Assembly: GCF_014699075.1 (NCBI RefSeq)
Contig: NZ_JACXAB010000012.1
Coordinates: 1 to 64,000, forward strand
Direction of reading: 5' to 3'
Length of the DNA stretch: 64,000 bases
Source: Microvirga sp.
Lineage (GTDB): Bacteria; Pseudomonadota; Alphaproteobacteria; Rhizobiales; Beijerinckiaceae
Below the pieces are notes generated by a model. That model searched no databases, was not told the DNA's origin, and worked only from the letters and a program-made list of their open reading frames with translations. The position numbers and the translations under genes are program-made. Position 1 is the first letter of the stretch. Each line of letters starts with the position of its first letter. Positions 52,678-62,042 of this stretch are shown here, piece by piece.

Positions 52678-54398
52678 GAAGTAATCTGCCTCGGGATCGT
52701 GATGATGAAGCCGGCCCCGCCGGCCGGGCCCGCGCTCACCGTGATCGACCCCTTGTGAGCTTGGACGACGCTATAGGCGATGGCCAGTCCAAGTCCAGTT
52801 CCAGACCCCACGGGTTTGGTCGTGAAGAACGGTTCGAAGATGCGCTCCCGCAATTCCGGTGGAATTCCCGGTCCCGTATCGGTGATCCTGATCGTATAGG
52901 TTGTCTCGTTGCTTTCGGTGTCAATGTCTATGCCGCCGGTCCCCTTGATGGCATCGGCCGCGTTGCCGACGATGTTCATCACAACCTGGTTGAGCAGAGC
53001 CGGCGAACAGTAGAGATCCGGAACCGCGTTGTAGTGGCGGCGCACATCGATCCGGGTGCCCAGCTTGTGGCCCAGGAGGGCCAGAACCGTCTCGATTGAT
53101 TCGGGGACATTCACCGTCTGGAAGTCGCCCTCGTCCAGACGCGAAAAGCGCCGGAGATTCAGGACGAGTTCCTGAATCCGGCCGAGCCCGAGTTTCATGG
53201 CGCCGATGCGGTCGAGGGATTTCCGAACCTGCCGTTCAAGCCCGGCCTCGGGTGGGAGCTTTCCTTCAATTTCCTTGAGGAGCCGTTCAACAGTTCCCTG
53301 GTGCGCCTGGATGAAGGCCAGGGGGTTGTTGATCTCGTGGGCAATGCCCGCCACCAATTCGCCCAAGGAGGCCATCTTGGCGGCCTGAACGAGTTGGGCC
53401 TGTGTTCCCTTCAGGAGGTCGTTGGCTTCTTCCAGCTCTCGATTCGCCTTGGCGAGCGCCTCGGCCGAGGCGGCTTCGGCCCGCGCGCGGGCAAGCGCGA
53501 TCTCGCGCTCGCGCAGCTCCGCCTCGATGCGCCAGTTCTCGTCCTGCATGAGCTTGCGCCGCACGAGCGCGCGGATGCGCACCCGCATCCCGTCCGCCTC
53601 AATGCCGGTCGGGATGATGTCGTCGACACCTGCGGCGAAGGCCCGGGCGAGGAGCTGCCCACCCTCTTCGTTGCCGAGGCCCACGATAGCAAAGCTCGGA
53701 GCGTCCGCCCCCGGCAGGGGCGCCAAACCCCGGTAGAGGTTCAGCTGCCGGCAGAGCTCGATGCCGTCAAAGCCCGGACTGAGCAGGTTCACCAGGATGC
53801 AGTCCCAGGTGGCGTCCACCGAGTGCACGAGCCGCAGGGCCTCCGCAGGATCCGGGGCTGCCGTGACCGCATAGCCTTCATGGGCCAGCATGTTCTGAAG
53901 ATAGGTGCGGCGGGTGAGGCTGTCGTCCACGATCAGGATGCAGGCCCGGCGAAACGTTCCGAAGCTGGGAGATTGCCGCTCCTCCTGCTCATCGCCGATC
54001 AGCGACGAGCGCCGGCGCAGAAGCGCCTTGATCCGCAGCAGGATTAGTTCCTGTTCGGCGGACTTGGAGATATAGGCGTCGGCCCCGCTCTCCAGCCCTT
54101 GCCGTTCAACGGTGCGCTCCCGGGCTTCTGTCAGCATAATCACCGGAATGGCGCGGGTGCGAACGTTCAGGCGCATCTGCCGGGTCAGCTCGTCCCCGTT
54201 CATGCCGGGCAGGTGGTAATCGGCAATGACGAGGTCGGGAAGCTTCTCGTTCAGCCCGTCGAGGGCGGCCTCTGCGGTCGAGCGCCAGGAGACATGAAAG
54301 CCGTTCGTCTCAAGCATGTGGCGCAGCTGCAGCGCCTGGGTTTCCGAGTCCTCGACAAGGAGGATTTCGGCCGCTTGTGCCATGGGAGCCGTGCTCAT
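52674..54398 (-). CDS. Receiver-receiver-histidine kinase, second receiver degenerate
   Basis: 574 residues, soluble. REC1 (about 10-128): EDSETQALQLRHMLE, acceptor Asp60 (DLVIADYHLPGMNG), Lys in AYISKSAEQ. REC2 (about 152-280): LIVDDSLTRRTYLQNML, but the acceptor position is Asn204 (DCILVNLLSPGFDG) and the conserved Lys is Thr264 (IIPTGIE), so it probably cannot be phosphorylated. A coiled coil (REREIALARARAEAASAEAL, 297-345) leads to HisKA His354 (GELVAGIAHEINNPLAFI) and ATPase boxes NIVGNAADAIKG, DTGPGIPPE, GSGTGLGLAIAY. The start at 54398 overlaps the cheB stop (ATGA). Similar in role to CheS3-type kinases by context. Confidence 0.9.
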   Translation of the reverse strand: MSTAPMAQAAEILLVEDSETQALQLRHMLETNGFHVSWRSTAEAALDGLNEKLPDLVIADYHLPGMNGDELTRQMRLNVRTRAIPVIMLTEARERTVERQGLESGADAYISKSAEQELILLRIKALLRRRSSLIGDEQEERQSPSFGTFRRACILIVDDSLTRRTYLQNMLAHEGYAVTAAPDPAEALRLVHSVDATWDCILVNLLSPGFDGIELCRQLNLYRGLAPLPGADAPSFAIVGLGNEEGGQLLARAFAAGVDDIIPTGIEADGMRVRIRALVRRKLMQDENWRIEAELREREIALARARAEAASAEALAKANRELEEANDLLKGTQAQLVQAAKMASLGELVAGIAHEINNPLAFIQAHQGTVERLLKEIEGKLPPEAGLERQVRKSLDRIGAMKLGLGRIQELVLNLRRFSRLDEGDFQTVNVPESIETVLALLGHKLGTRIDVRRHYNAVPDLYCSPALLNQVVMNIVGNAADAIKGTGGIDIDTESNETTYTIRITDTGPGIPPELRERIFEPFFTTKPVGSGTGLGLAIAYSVVQAHKGSITVSAGPAGGAGFIITIPRQITS

Positions 54399-55462
54399 TC
54401 GCCGTCTCCGCGGGCCAAGCGCAGGATACGCGGTGCGATCAGGTCGAGGGGCAGGCTGATATTGACGCCGCCCATGCGCGCTGCCGCCGCCGGCATGCCG
54501 TAGACGACGGCGGTGCTTTCGTCCTCCGCCACCGCATAGCCGCCGGCCTGGCGCAGCTCGACAAGCCCCTGTGCGCCATCCTCGCCCATGCCAGTGAGGA
54601 TCACTCCCAGGCTCCTGCGACCGAGCGAGCGCGCCATGGACTGGAACAGCATGGTGGCCGAGGGACGCTGATTGCCGAGCGGCGGCTCGGCGCTCAGCTT
54701 CAGGGTGCCTGCCGACGAGAGAAGCAGGTGCCGGTCGCCGGGCGCGACATAGACCCGACCGGGTGATGGGATCTCTTGGTCCTGGGCGAGGCGCACCTCG
54801 AGAGAGACCAGCCCGTTCAGCCAGGACGCGAAGCCTTCCATGAAGGGAGCTCCCATATGCTGGACGAGGAGGATCGGAAGCGGAAAGTTCGCGGGCAGAG
54901 CGCCGAGGATCTTCGCCAGCGCCGGTGGTCCGCCGGTCGAGGCGGCGATCCCCATGATGCTCGGACGCGTCATGCCCCATTCCGGTTCGCGCCGGGATGG
55001 GCCGGTTTCACGCCAGGGTGCGAACGCACGCTGCCGGACGACGGGCACCTGGCTCATGATGTAGAGCTGGGTGCAGATGGTGCCGGCGATGGCGGCATAG
55101 CCGTCGCTGGAGAGGCCGACAGGCTTCTCCACCACTGTGAGCGCACCGGCCCGCAGCGCATTCATGGAAATCTTGAGGGAGGAATCCTCGATGCTGTCGG
55201 CGATGACCACTATGGGCGTCGGCTGCTCCGCCATGATCCTGCGCGTCGCCTCCAACCCATCCATTCCGGGTAGGCGAATATCCATGGAGATCACATCCGG
55301 CCGAACGCGGCCGATCTCCCGCAGCGCCTCTTCCGCCGAGTCGACGGCTGCGGCCACCGCAAGGCGTGGGTCGCTGGCGATGATATGGACGAGCAGCTGA
55401 CGAACGACGAGGGAGTCCTCGACGACCATCACCCGAACCCGAGATTGCGGCGCCATACTCAT
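54395..55462 (-). CDS. cheB: Chemotaxis protein-glutamate methylesterase
   Basis: 355 residues. The N-terminal receiver has acceptor Asp61 (DVISMDIRLPGMDG). The esterase domain has Ser175 (GIAASTGGPPA), His202 (LLVQHMGAPF) and Asp295 (TGMGEDGAQG), the full catalytic triad. It demethylates or deamidates the receptor encoded in the same operon, opposing CheR, when phosphorylated by CheA. Starts GTG 55465/ATG 55462/ATG 55456 are all possible, about 10 bp after the cheA stop. Confidence 0.94.
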   Translation of the reverse strand: MSMAPQSRVRVMVVEDSLVVRQLLVHIIASDPRLAVAAAVDSAEEALREIGRVRPDVISMDIRLPGMDGLEATRRIMAEQPTPIVVIADSIEDSSLKISMNALRAGALTVVEKPVGLSSDGYAAIAGTICTQLYIMSQVPVVRQRAFAPWRETGPSRREPEWGMTRPSIMGIAASTGGPPALAKILGALPANFPLPILLVQHMGAPFMEGFASWLNGLVSLEVRLAQDQEIPSPGRVYVAPGDRHLLLSSAGTLKLSAEPPLGNQRPSATMLFQSMARSLGRRSLGVILTGMGEDGAQGLVELRQAGGYAVAEDESTAVVYGMPAAAARMGGVNISLPLDLIAPRILRLARGDGE

Positions 55463-55472
55463 CACCCGGAAC

Positions 55473-57695
55473 TCACAACACCTGTCCGATCGTCGCCAGC
55501 AATTCGCGCTGATCGAACTTCTGCTTGGTAATATAGGCGCTCGCGCCGAGATCGAGACCCCTGCGCACGTCCTCGGGATCCGCCCGGGACGTCATCAGGA
55601 TCACCGGAAGGGCGGAAAGCCGTGGATCGGTCTTGATCGCCTGCAGCAGACCGAAGCCATCCATGCGCGGCATTTCCACATCGGCGATCACGAGATCGAT
55701 CATGGCCTCGCCCGAGCGCAGCACATGAAGGGCGTCGATGCCGTCGACGCTAAGGACAACCTTGTACCCCTGCGCCTCCAGAATGCTCTTTTCCAGAGTG
55801 CGGGTGGTGATGGAATCATCAACCACGAGGATCGTCCTGGCTTGGCGTTCCTCCTCCGGGGTCCATCCCGTGAGACCCAAGCCTCCGCTCGCAAGGCGGC
55901 TCTCATTCCTGACCCAATGCTCGATCAGCCGGTCCGGGCTGAGCACGAGAGCCGGCATCTCGTCGTCCAGAAGCACGGTTCCCGAGACCAGATCGTTCAG
56001 ACCGATGGCCTCGCCATCGCTGACGAGCATCGTGCGAACATCGTGGAATGCGTTGACGGCAAAGGCGCAGGTTCGTGAGCCGTGGCGAATGAGAACGGCC
56101 TTCACGTGTCCGTTCTCGGCCGGAAGGGGGGCATGGGGGGATCCTGTCAGAGCGGCGAGGGCGACGACCGGGACGACAACGTCCTGCCCCCCTGTCTCGA
56201 TCCGGGCTGCCGGCCGGCCTTCCACGCTCTCCAGTGATTCGGTTCGCAGGCGCAGAAGGCGCTCCACGGCGTGGGCCGCCAAGCCGAACATGCGGCCCTC
56301 CGCCTCGAGCAGCAGCAAAGGCTGACGCGCGGCGGTGAATGGCACATTCAGCAGAACCTCGGTGCCGTGTGGGTAGCGGGGCCGGAGCAGAACCGATCCT
56401 TGCAGCTTGCGGACGGCTTCCGCCACGACGGACAGGCCCATGCCGCGGCCGGACAGCCTGTCGATTTCGCCTGCCGTCGAAAAGCCCGGCGTGAAGACAA
56501 GGGCGAGCAGCTGATCCATCATGGGCGGCGGGTGACCTGGAGGCCTGGGCTGAAGCAGCCCGCGCTCGATGGCGACCTGCTCGATTCGGGCGAGATCGGG
56601 GCCGCGTCCATCATCACGGATGCTGACGACCAGACGACCGCCGCGCGATGTCAGCTCCAGGATGATCTCGGCCCGCTCGGGCTTGCCCTGGGCGATGCGC
56701 TCCTCAGGCGGTTCCACGCCATGGCTCACCGCATTGCGCAGGAGATGCATTACGGGATCCTTGAGGGCTTGAAGCACCTGCCGGTCGACCTGGATGTCCA
56801 GGCCAGTGCTGCGCACATGCACATCCCGACCGGCCTCCCGGGCAATCTCGCGCACCATGTGCCCGAAGCCGCCGAACACCGTCTCGGCCGAGACGAGCGA
56901 CACCCGGTCGATGTTCTCGCGGAGCTGGCGGGCTGCCTGCTCGACGGACCAACTCGAATGCCGTCGCTCGCGGGTCAGGGCGGAGATCCTGCGGAACAGA
57001 CCCTTCAAGCCCTGGTCGAAATCGCGCAGGCGCGGGGCAAACGACGCGGCATTGCGCGAGGTCGAACGGAACCGCTGCTGTGCAGCCGTGCCTGAAACGT
57101 TCATCTGCTCCTGCAGCTGGTCCCAGCTCCGCCTCAAGCCGCGGGTCTCGAGCTCGATCTGCCGCAAGTCGTCATCAAAGCTTTCGTTGGCCTGCAGCAC
57201 GGTCAAAAGCTGGTGCATGGAGGTGGAGAGTTCCTCCATCTGTTCGGCCGCCACGCGCAGATATGCGCTGCTGCCGGCATCAGCGGGAACGACCGCGTCG
57301 GCTTTCGGCGATGAGGGCTCCGGTTCGCGAGGTGTCGTCACCAATGCCGGCGCTGGCTGGGCCTCAACTGCGGACGCTGAAGGCTTGAGAACGCCGGCGA
57401 CGAGATCCTCGATCAGATCGAGATTGCGCCGCACTGTTGCAATCGTCGGCTCATCGAGAGATTGCTGGCCTTCCAGAACCTGTGAGAACAGCGCCTCAAG
57501 CTGGTGCGCAACCTCTTCCACTACAGGCAGATCGACGGCGCGAGAAGCGCCTTTCAGGCTGTGCGCCCGGCGAAAGACATCCGTCAGGTCGATCTCGCCC
57601 CGGCCTGCCTGATCGAGCGCTGACCGGATCGCACCGAGATGCTCCCGATGCTCCGCGTCGAAGGCTGCCAGCAGCTGTTTGCGGATGTCCGTCAC
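55473..57695 (-). CDS. cheA: CheA-type histidine kinase with fused C-terminal receiver
   Basis: 740 residues. HPt domain with His45 (RRAHSLKGASRAVDLP); about residues 150-270 helical linker/dimerisation; ATPase with HLLRNAVSHGVEPPEERI, DDGRGPDLARIE and SGRGMGLSVVAEAV; CheW-like regulatory domain about 470-600 (LLLLEAEGRMFGLAAHAVER); receiver at 613-740 with ILVVDDSITTRTLEKSIL and acceptor in DLVIADVEMPRMDG. There is no separate P2 CheY-docking domain, as in WspE/CheA3-type kinases. GTG start with GGGAGAT upstream. The fused receiver may act as a phosphate sink or internal relay. Confidence 0.94.
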   Translation of the reverse strand: MTDIRKQLLAAFDAEHREHLGAIRSALDQAGRGEIDLTDVFRRAHSLKGASRAVDLPVVEEVAHQLEALFSQVLEGQQSLDEPTIATVRRNLDLIEDLVAGVLKPSASAVEAQPAPALVTTPREPEPSSPKADAVVPADAGSSAYLRVAAEQMEELSTSMHQLLTVLQANESFDDDLRQIELETRGLRRSWDQLQEQMNVSGTAAQQRFRSTSRNAASFAPRLRDFDQGLKGLFRRISALTRERRHSSWSVEQAARQLRENIDRVSLVSAETVFGGFGHMVREIAREAGRDVHVRSTGLDIQVDRQVLQALKDPVMHLLRNAVSHGVEPPEERIAQGKPERAEIILELTSRGGRLVVSIRDDGRGPDLARIEQVAIERGLLQPRPPGHPPPMMDQLLALVFTPGFSTAGEIDRLSGRGMGLSVVAEAVRKLQGSVLLRPRYPHGTEVLLNVPFTAARQPLLLLEAEGRMFGLAAHAVERLLRLRTESLESVEGRPAARIETGGQDVVVPVVALAALTGSPHAPLPAENGHVKAVLIRHGSRTCAFAVNAFHDVRTMLVSDGEAIGLNDLVSGTVLLDDEMPALVLSPDRLIEHWVRNESRLASGGLGLTGWTPEEERQARTILVVDDSITTRTLEKSILEAQGYKVVLSVDGIDALHVLRSGEAMIDLVIADVEMPRMDGFGLLQAIKTDPRLSALPVILMTSRADPEDVRRGLDLGASAYITKQKFDQRELLATIGQVL

Positions 57696-57722
57696 GATGC
57701 GCGCATCTCCCTATCCGCCCCG

Positions 57723-59396
57723 TCAGAGACGGTAGCGCTCGGCGAGGCCGAGGAGTTGCTGCGAGAGCTGGGACAGATTGGCCGCTGCGGTGTCGAGTTG
57801 CCGTGTGCCGGCCGCCGTCTGCTGGCTCGCCTGGCGAATGTTCTGGAGGGCGCCCATCACCTGCTCGATGCCGAGCTGCTGCTGGTTGGTCGAGGCGACG
57901 ATCTGCTGAAACGTCTGCACGCTCTCCTGGATCTGGCCCGAGATGCCGGTGATCGTCTGCTGCGTGATGTCGGTGCGTTCCTTGCCGGCGGTCACGCGCT
58001 TCACGGCCTCCTCGGTCAGCATCACCGACGAGTTGATGCCGCGCTGAATGTCGCCCAGGATCGAACGCACCTGCGTGGTCGCGTCCTTGGCCTGGTCGGC
58101 GAGCGTCTTCATCTCGGATGCCACGACCGCGAAGCTGCGGCCGTTCTCGCCGGCTGCTGCCGCTTCGATGGCTGCGTTGAGTGCCAGAAGATGCGTGCGC
58201 TCGGAAATATCGTTGACGGAGGAGATGATCTCGCCGACAGCCTGGGTCTTCTCGCTCAAGGCGACGATGTTTTCCGCCACCGCTTCGGCCTGCTCGCGGA
58301 TCGCATCCATGGCGCGCGCGGTGTCGTCAACAGCCTGGAGGCCGGCCATGCTGGTCTGCGCCGCCGCCTGTGCGGAAGCGATGACCTCCTGCGCACGCTT
58401 GCCGATCTGGGCTCCCGAATGGGTGATCTCATCGACTGTCGCGGCGGTCTCCTGAACGGCAGCCAGTTGCTCCTCGACGGAGGCCGCCTGCTCCTGGGTT
58501 GAGGCGCGGATCTCGGCTGCGGCCGCATTCAGGTTCTCCGTCGCCTCACGGCTCTGGCGGGCGAGCTGGCGCAAGCCCTCGACCATGGAGTTGAGCGTGG
58601 CGCCGAGATGCCCGATCTCGTCCTTGCCGGTCGTGGCCATCTGGCCACCCAGCTCTCCGCGTCCGATCCGCTCGACAAAGCCCATGAAAGCACCGAGGGG
58701 CGTGATGATGGAAGAGCGCAGGAGATAGCTGATGATCAGGCTCAGCAGTGCGATGCCCGCGATAGCGACGATGATCGAGGTTCGGCTCCTCTCATAGATT
58801 TCGCTGGCCTGCCGCTGACCGACCGCATTGGCCTCGAGCATGACGGCTCTGGCGCTGTCGAGCGTTCTGACCCATTCGCTGCGCCGCGCATCCAGGATTG
58901 CTTGCGTTCTCTGCATGGTGGCGAGGTCGCCACTCCGCAGTTCCGCGAATTGCTGTTCACTTGCGGCTCGCAACTGGCGGAGACCTTCGTTGGCTTCTTT
59001 GAGAAGTTCCGCGACCCGTTGCCAGGCGGCTCCGCGCTCCTGGGAGATGGACTGCGCGGCGAAGCCGTTCGCCATGGCTGTCGCATGGGCGATATCCGCC
59101 TCCGCCTTCGCCGCCACCCTGCTCCATTCCTGGATGCGATCCTCAAAGGAAGCCTGCTGGCCCAGGGCGCGAAGCAAATATCCTGCCATGATCTGCTGCC
59201 GCAGGTTGCGCATGACGTTCTGGTCGTCGTCGATGACCTCGAGCTGGCGCATCAGCGAGATGTCCCGCGAGACGATCCGCTCGGTTGTCTGACGAACGTC
59301 GTCGAGCCGGTTGATGGCGTAGAGACCAAGCCCGACCATCAGGGTGACGATGACGGCGAAGCCGAGAAGAATACGATTGGCGATCGAGATCGTCAC
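57723..59396 (-). CDS. Methyl-accepting chemotaxis protein
   Basis: 557 residues. TM1 ([20 protein letters not shown]), a periplasmic helical bundle of about 180 residues, TM2 ([20 protein letters not shown]), HAMP, then the signalling hairpin whose tip reads [40 protein letters not shown]. The tip keeps the E-x-x-x-T-x-LLALNA core used to bind CheA/CheW. The GTG at 59396 is chosen because GGAG lies 8 bp upstream and it starts one base after the cheW stop; 37 upstream codons would overlap cheW without reason. The ligand is not predictable. Confidence 0.9.
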   Translation of the reverse strand: MTISIANRILLGFAVIVTLMVGLGLYAINRLDDVRQTTERIVSRDISLMRQLEVIDDDQNVMRNLRQQIMAGYLLRALGQQASFEDRIQEWSRVAAKAEADIAHATAMANGFAAQSISQERGAAWQRVAELLKEANEGLRQLRAASEQQFAELRSGDLATMQRTQAILDARRSEWVRTLDSARAVMLEANAVGQRQASEIYERSRTSIIVAIAGIALLSLIISYLLRSSIITPLGAFMGFVERIGRGELGGQMATTGKDEIGHLGATLNSMVEGLRQLARQSREATENLNAAAAEIRASTQEQAASVEEQLAAVQETAATVDEITHSGAQIGKRAQEVIASAQAAAQTSMAGLQAVDDTARAMDAIREQAEAVAENIVALSEKTQAVGEIISSVNDISERTHLLALNAAIEAAAAGENGRSFAVVASEMKTLADQAKDATTQVRSILGDIQRGINSSVMLTEEAVKRVTAGKERTDITQQTITGISGQIQESVQTFQQIVASTNQQQLGIEQVMGALQNIRQASQQTAAGTRQLDTAAANLSQLSQQLLGLAERYRL

Positions 59397-59397
59397 G

Positions 59398-60003
59398 TCA
59401 GACTCCAGGAACAGGGGAAGGGGACAGGAAGGGGCGCAGAAGCCGCTCGGGATCGAGAAGCGACAGGATGTCGGTTTGATCGTCAGCGATGTCCTGCACG
59501 CGGGCATAGCCGGTCACTGCATCGCTCCGGTAGCCCGTGGCGTCCTCGCGGGTCAGCAGACGAATGTCGGCGACTGCAAAGGCGCGCTCGACCCTGAGAG
59601 CCACCTGCGGCTGATCGCGGCGGAGCAGCACGAAATGGTGGTCTCCATGCTCGGTGGAGGATGGTTCGATGCCCAGCGCGAGCGCCAGATCGATCACGCT
59701 CACCAGCCGCCCGCCCCGACCGAACAAGCCGACCAGTGCCGGCGGTCCATCCGGGACAGGCATAACTTTCTGTGGAGGCAGCACTTCGGCGACAGTCTCA
59801 ATCGGAATCCCGAAGCGCTCGCGGCCTGCGCCGCAGACAAGGGCGCGCGGCAGGGTCTCAACCGGCGCTGCCTTATCCTTCCGCCGCGATGCAAGGCTCT
59901 CGGTTCTCTCATCAAGGATATGCTGCACCCGCTCCTCGGCCGAGCGGATCCTGCCTCTCTCGATCTGCCTCAGCTTCCGACGCACCGATTTCACCATGGT
60001 CAT
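59398..60003 (-). CDS. cheW: CheW-like coupling protein with N-terminal helical extension
   Basis: 201 residues. After a basic N-terminus ([20 protein letters not shown], about 45 residues) comes the CheW fold: [40 protein letters not shown] (the conserved G-x-x-N/L-x-R-G segment) and [10 protein letters not shown]. It bridges receptor and CheA. It starts with an ATGA overlap with cheR. A CheW with an extra N-terminus in second position after cheR parallels WspD. Confidence 0.88.
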   Translation of the reverse strand: MTMVKSVRRKLRQIERGRIRSAEERVQHILDERTESLASRRKDKAAPVETLPRALVCGAGRERFGIPIETVAEVLPPQKVMPVPDGPPALVGLFGRGGRLVSVIDLALALGIEPSSTEHGDHHFVLLRRDQPQVALRVERAFAVADIRLLTREDATGYRSDAVTGYARVQDIADDQTDILSLLDPERLLRPFLSPSPVPGV

Positions 60004-61442
60004 GCCTTCCGCCTGGACGGCGTTGCCGCGTCGAGGTGGATGCGGATCAGGTCACGCAGTTCCTTCGCAGTCACACCGTCGCCTTCGTCGAGCGGGTGAT
60101 CGTCAGCCAACGCTGCGACGCTCTGGGCCGCATGGGTGAGCGAGCGCCGCCCAGGGGCCGTTTTTCCCTCAGAGAGCAGCAGGAGTCCGAGATGGTAATG
60201 AGCCATGGTGAAGTTTTTATCGAGATAAAGACTTTTGAGGAAGCTTTTCTCAGCCTCGTCAGGATGCTCGAGCGCCCGAAGAACCAAGCCTTGGTAGTAA
60301 TGCAGCGCGGCTTTCAGCGGCTCGGCGATGAGAGCCTTCCGGCAGAGATCTGCCGCCGCAGCGAAGTCGCCCGCATCGGCGCGCGCCCTGATATCGCCGA
60401 GCAGGTCGCCGACTGATTGAGGGGCAGGACAAGCAGGCGCCTTTTGCGGAGCCTTCGGGGGGCGCGGGAGGGCTGGTCTGTGAGCTGACGCTTCAGGTTT
60501 CGGTTCAGGCAGGAGCGGCTTCCACTCCGGCAGGGTGGTCTTGGGTTGCAAGGGAGCAGGCACCGGCACTGGCGCATCACCGGCGCCACGCCGGTAGGCG
60601 ACAGTTCCCGGCAGGCTCAGGGCCTGCATCATTGTCGCGAATACAGGATTCGGCTCGGCATGGCCCAGCAGCATCCAGCCATCGTGGTCCAAGCGGTCGC
60701 GCAGGGCTCCGACGATCCGGGTGACCGTGTCGGGATGGAAGTAGATCAGCACGTTCCTGCACAGGATCAGGTCGAAGTCTGAGAGTTCAAGCGGCGAGGT
60801 GCCATCGAGAAGGCTCAGCAGGTTGTGCCGCTCAAACCGCACCAGGGAGCGGAACTCCCGCCTCACTTCCCATTGCTCCTTGCCTGCTTCGGTAAAGTAG
60901 CGCTGTCGCTGCTCCTCCGGCATGGAGCGAAGCGCCCATTTGCCGAATCGCGCCTGCCGGGCCGCTTTCAGGAAGCTGTCGTTGATGTCGGTTCCGACAA
61001 TGCTGACGCGCCACGTCCCGAGGCTCTCGCCGAGAATTTCATTGGCCAGAATCGCAATGGAGTAAGGCTCGGCCCCGGTGGCGCATCCGGCGCTCCAGAT
61101 CCGCAGCCGTCGCGTGGCGGCCTTCCTGGCGATGATCTCGGGCAGAATGGTCTCGCGCAGGGCCGCGAACTGTTCCGCGTAGCGGAAGAAGAACGTCTCG
61201 CCGATGGTGATCTCGGCCTCTAGCTTTCCCCATTCCGCCGGGCCCGAGATTGGATCGTCCAGCAGGGTCAGATAGGCGCCGGAATCGGACAGGCCCGTGG
61301 CGCGCAGGCGCTTGCGCACGCGCTCCCACAGGAGGTCGTCCTTGTCCTGGTAGTAGAAATGTCCCGTGCGCTCGATCACACGGCTTTTCAGATGAGGAAA
61401 GCCGGCATCAAACAGCGGAACAGGATCGGGTCGTGCGGCCAT
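60000..61442 (-). CDS. cheR: Chemotaxis methyltransferase CheR with C-terminal TPR region
   Basis: 480 residues. The N-terminal helical and SAM-dependent methyltransferase domains (to about 270) show ITIGETFFFRYAEQFAALRE, the SAM motif IWSAGCATGAEPYSIAILAN and the family block LILCRNVLIYFHPDTVTRIV. A Pro-rich linker (about 290-335) is followed by TPR-like helices (LCRKALIAEPLKAALHYYQG, MAHYHLGLLLLSEGKTAPGR). The TPR extension is typical of WspC-like CheR in alternative systems. Starts in a TGATG overlap with the first cheW. Confidence 0.93.
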   Translation of the reverse strand: MAARPDPVPLFDAGFPHLKSRVIERTGHFYYQDKDDLLWERVRKRLRATGLSDSGAYLTLLDDPISGPAEWGKLEAEITIGETFFFRYAEQFAALRETILPEIIARKAATRRLRIWSAGCATGAEPYSIAILANEILGESLGTWRVSIVGTDINDSFLKAARQARFGKWALRSMPEEQRQRYFTEAGKEQWEVRREFRSLVRFERHNLLSLLDGTSPLELSDFDLILCRNVLIYFHPDTVTRIVGALRDRLDHDGWMLLGHAEPNPVFATMMQALSLPGTVAYRRGAGDAPVPVPAPLQPKTTLPEWKPLLPEPKPEASAHRPALPRPPKAPQKAPACPAPQSVGDLLGDIRARADAGDFAAAADLCRKALIAEPLKAALHYYQGLVLRALEHPDEAEKSFLKSLYLDKNFTMAHYHLGLLLLSEGKTAPGRRSLTHAAQSVAALADDHPLDEGDGVTAKELRDLIRIHLDAATPSRRKA

Positions 61443-61948
61443 CAGGCCGGCACCGCCCATTCATTGAGGCGGCTCTGCGCCTGGTGTCCGAGTTCCGCCA
61501 GCGCCTGCTCTTCTTCCGTAAGCAGGATCCGCTCGGCAGAGAGAAGATGAACGAGCCGGTCATTCCAGGTGACCTCCGCCTCGACGCAGCCGTTCAGGCT
61601 TCCCGCCTGCCTGACGTCGGAAACCTGTGCGGCATTCACTGTCGCCACATCCAGAACGCGGTCGACACGGAGCGCAGTGGGGCTGGCTGAGCCGCTGGCT
61701 CCGATCAGGATCAGGTGCCGGTAGAGATCGGCCTCCGGATCATCCTCATCTTTCTGGAGGCCGAACAGCACGTCGAGCCGGAGCACGGGAACCGCATCTC
61801 CGCCGAGATTGAAGAAGCCGGCGACTGGCCGGGGCAGGGCTGGCGGACGCCACAGGCGGGGCAGGGGCAGGAACTCGCGCACGGCGCTCCGGTGCAGGGC
61901 ACAGGCGGTGCCGCACACGTCGAAGATGATGATCTGCAGGCTCGCCAT
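61442..61948 (-). CDS. cheW: CheW-like protein, first gene of the chemosensory operon
   Basis: 168 residues. LQIIIFDVCGTACALHRSAV, then VAGFFNLGGDAVPVLRLDVL (the conserved G-x-x-N-x-x-G segment) and LILIGASGSASPTALRVDRV fit a CheW fold, though more diverged than the second copy. It opens the operon cheW-cheR-cheW-mcp-cheA-cheB-kinase-kinase. The next gene upstream, a TPR protein, ends 94 bp before it, so it could be part of the same transcript. Confidence 0.85.
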   Translation of the reverse strand: MASLQIIIFDVCGTACALHRSAVREFLPLPRLWRPPALPRPVAGFFNLGGDAVPVLRLDVLFGLQKDEDDPEADLYRHLILIGASGSASPTALRVDRVLDVATVNAAQVSDVRQAGSLNGCVEAEVTWNDRLVHLLSAERILLTEEEQALAELGHQAQSRLNEWAVPA

Positions 61949-62042
61949 GGATCAGATCGCTGGACGCCGGTTCCGGGGGAGGGGTGAAGGCCTTGGTGAG
62001 CATTAGATAGGCACCGGGTGACCTCCGGCAACCGCGGCCAAC

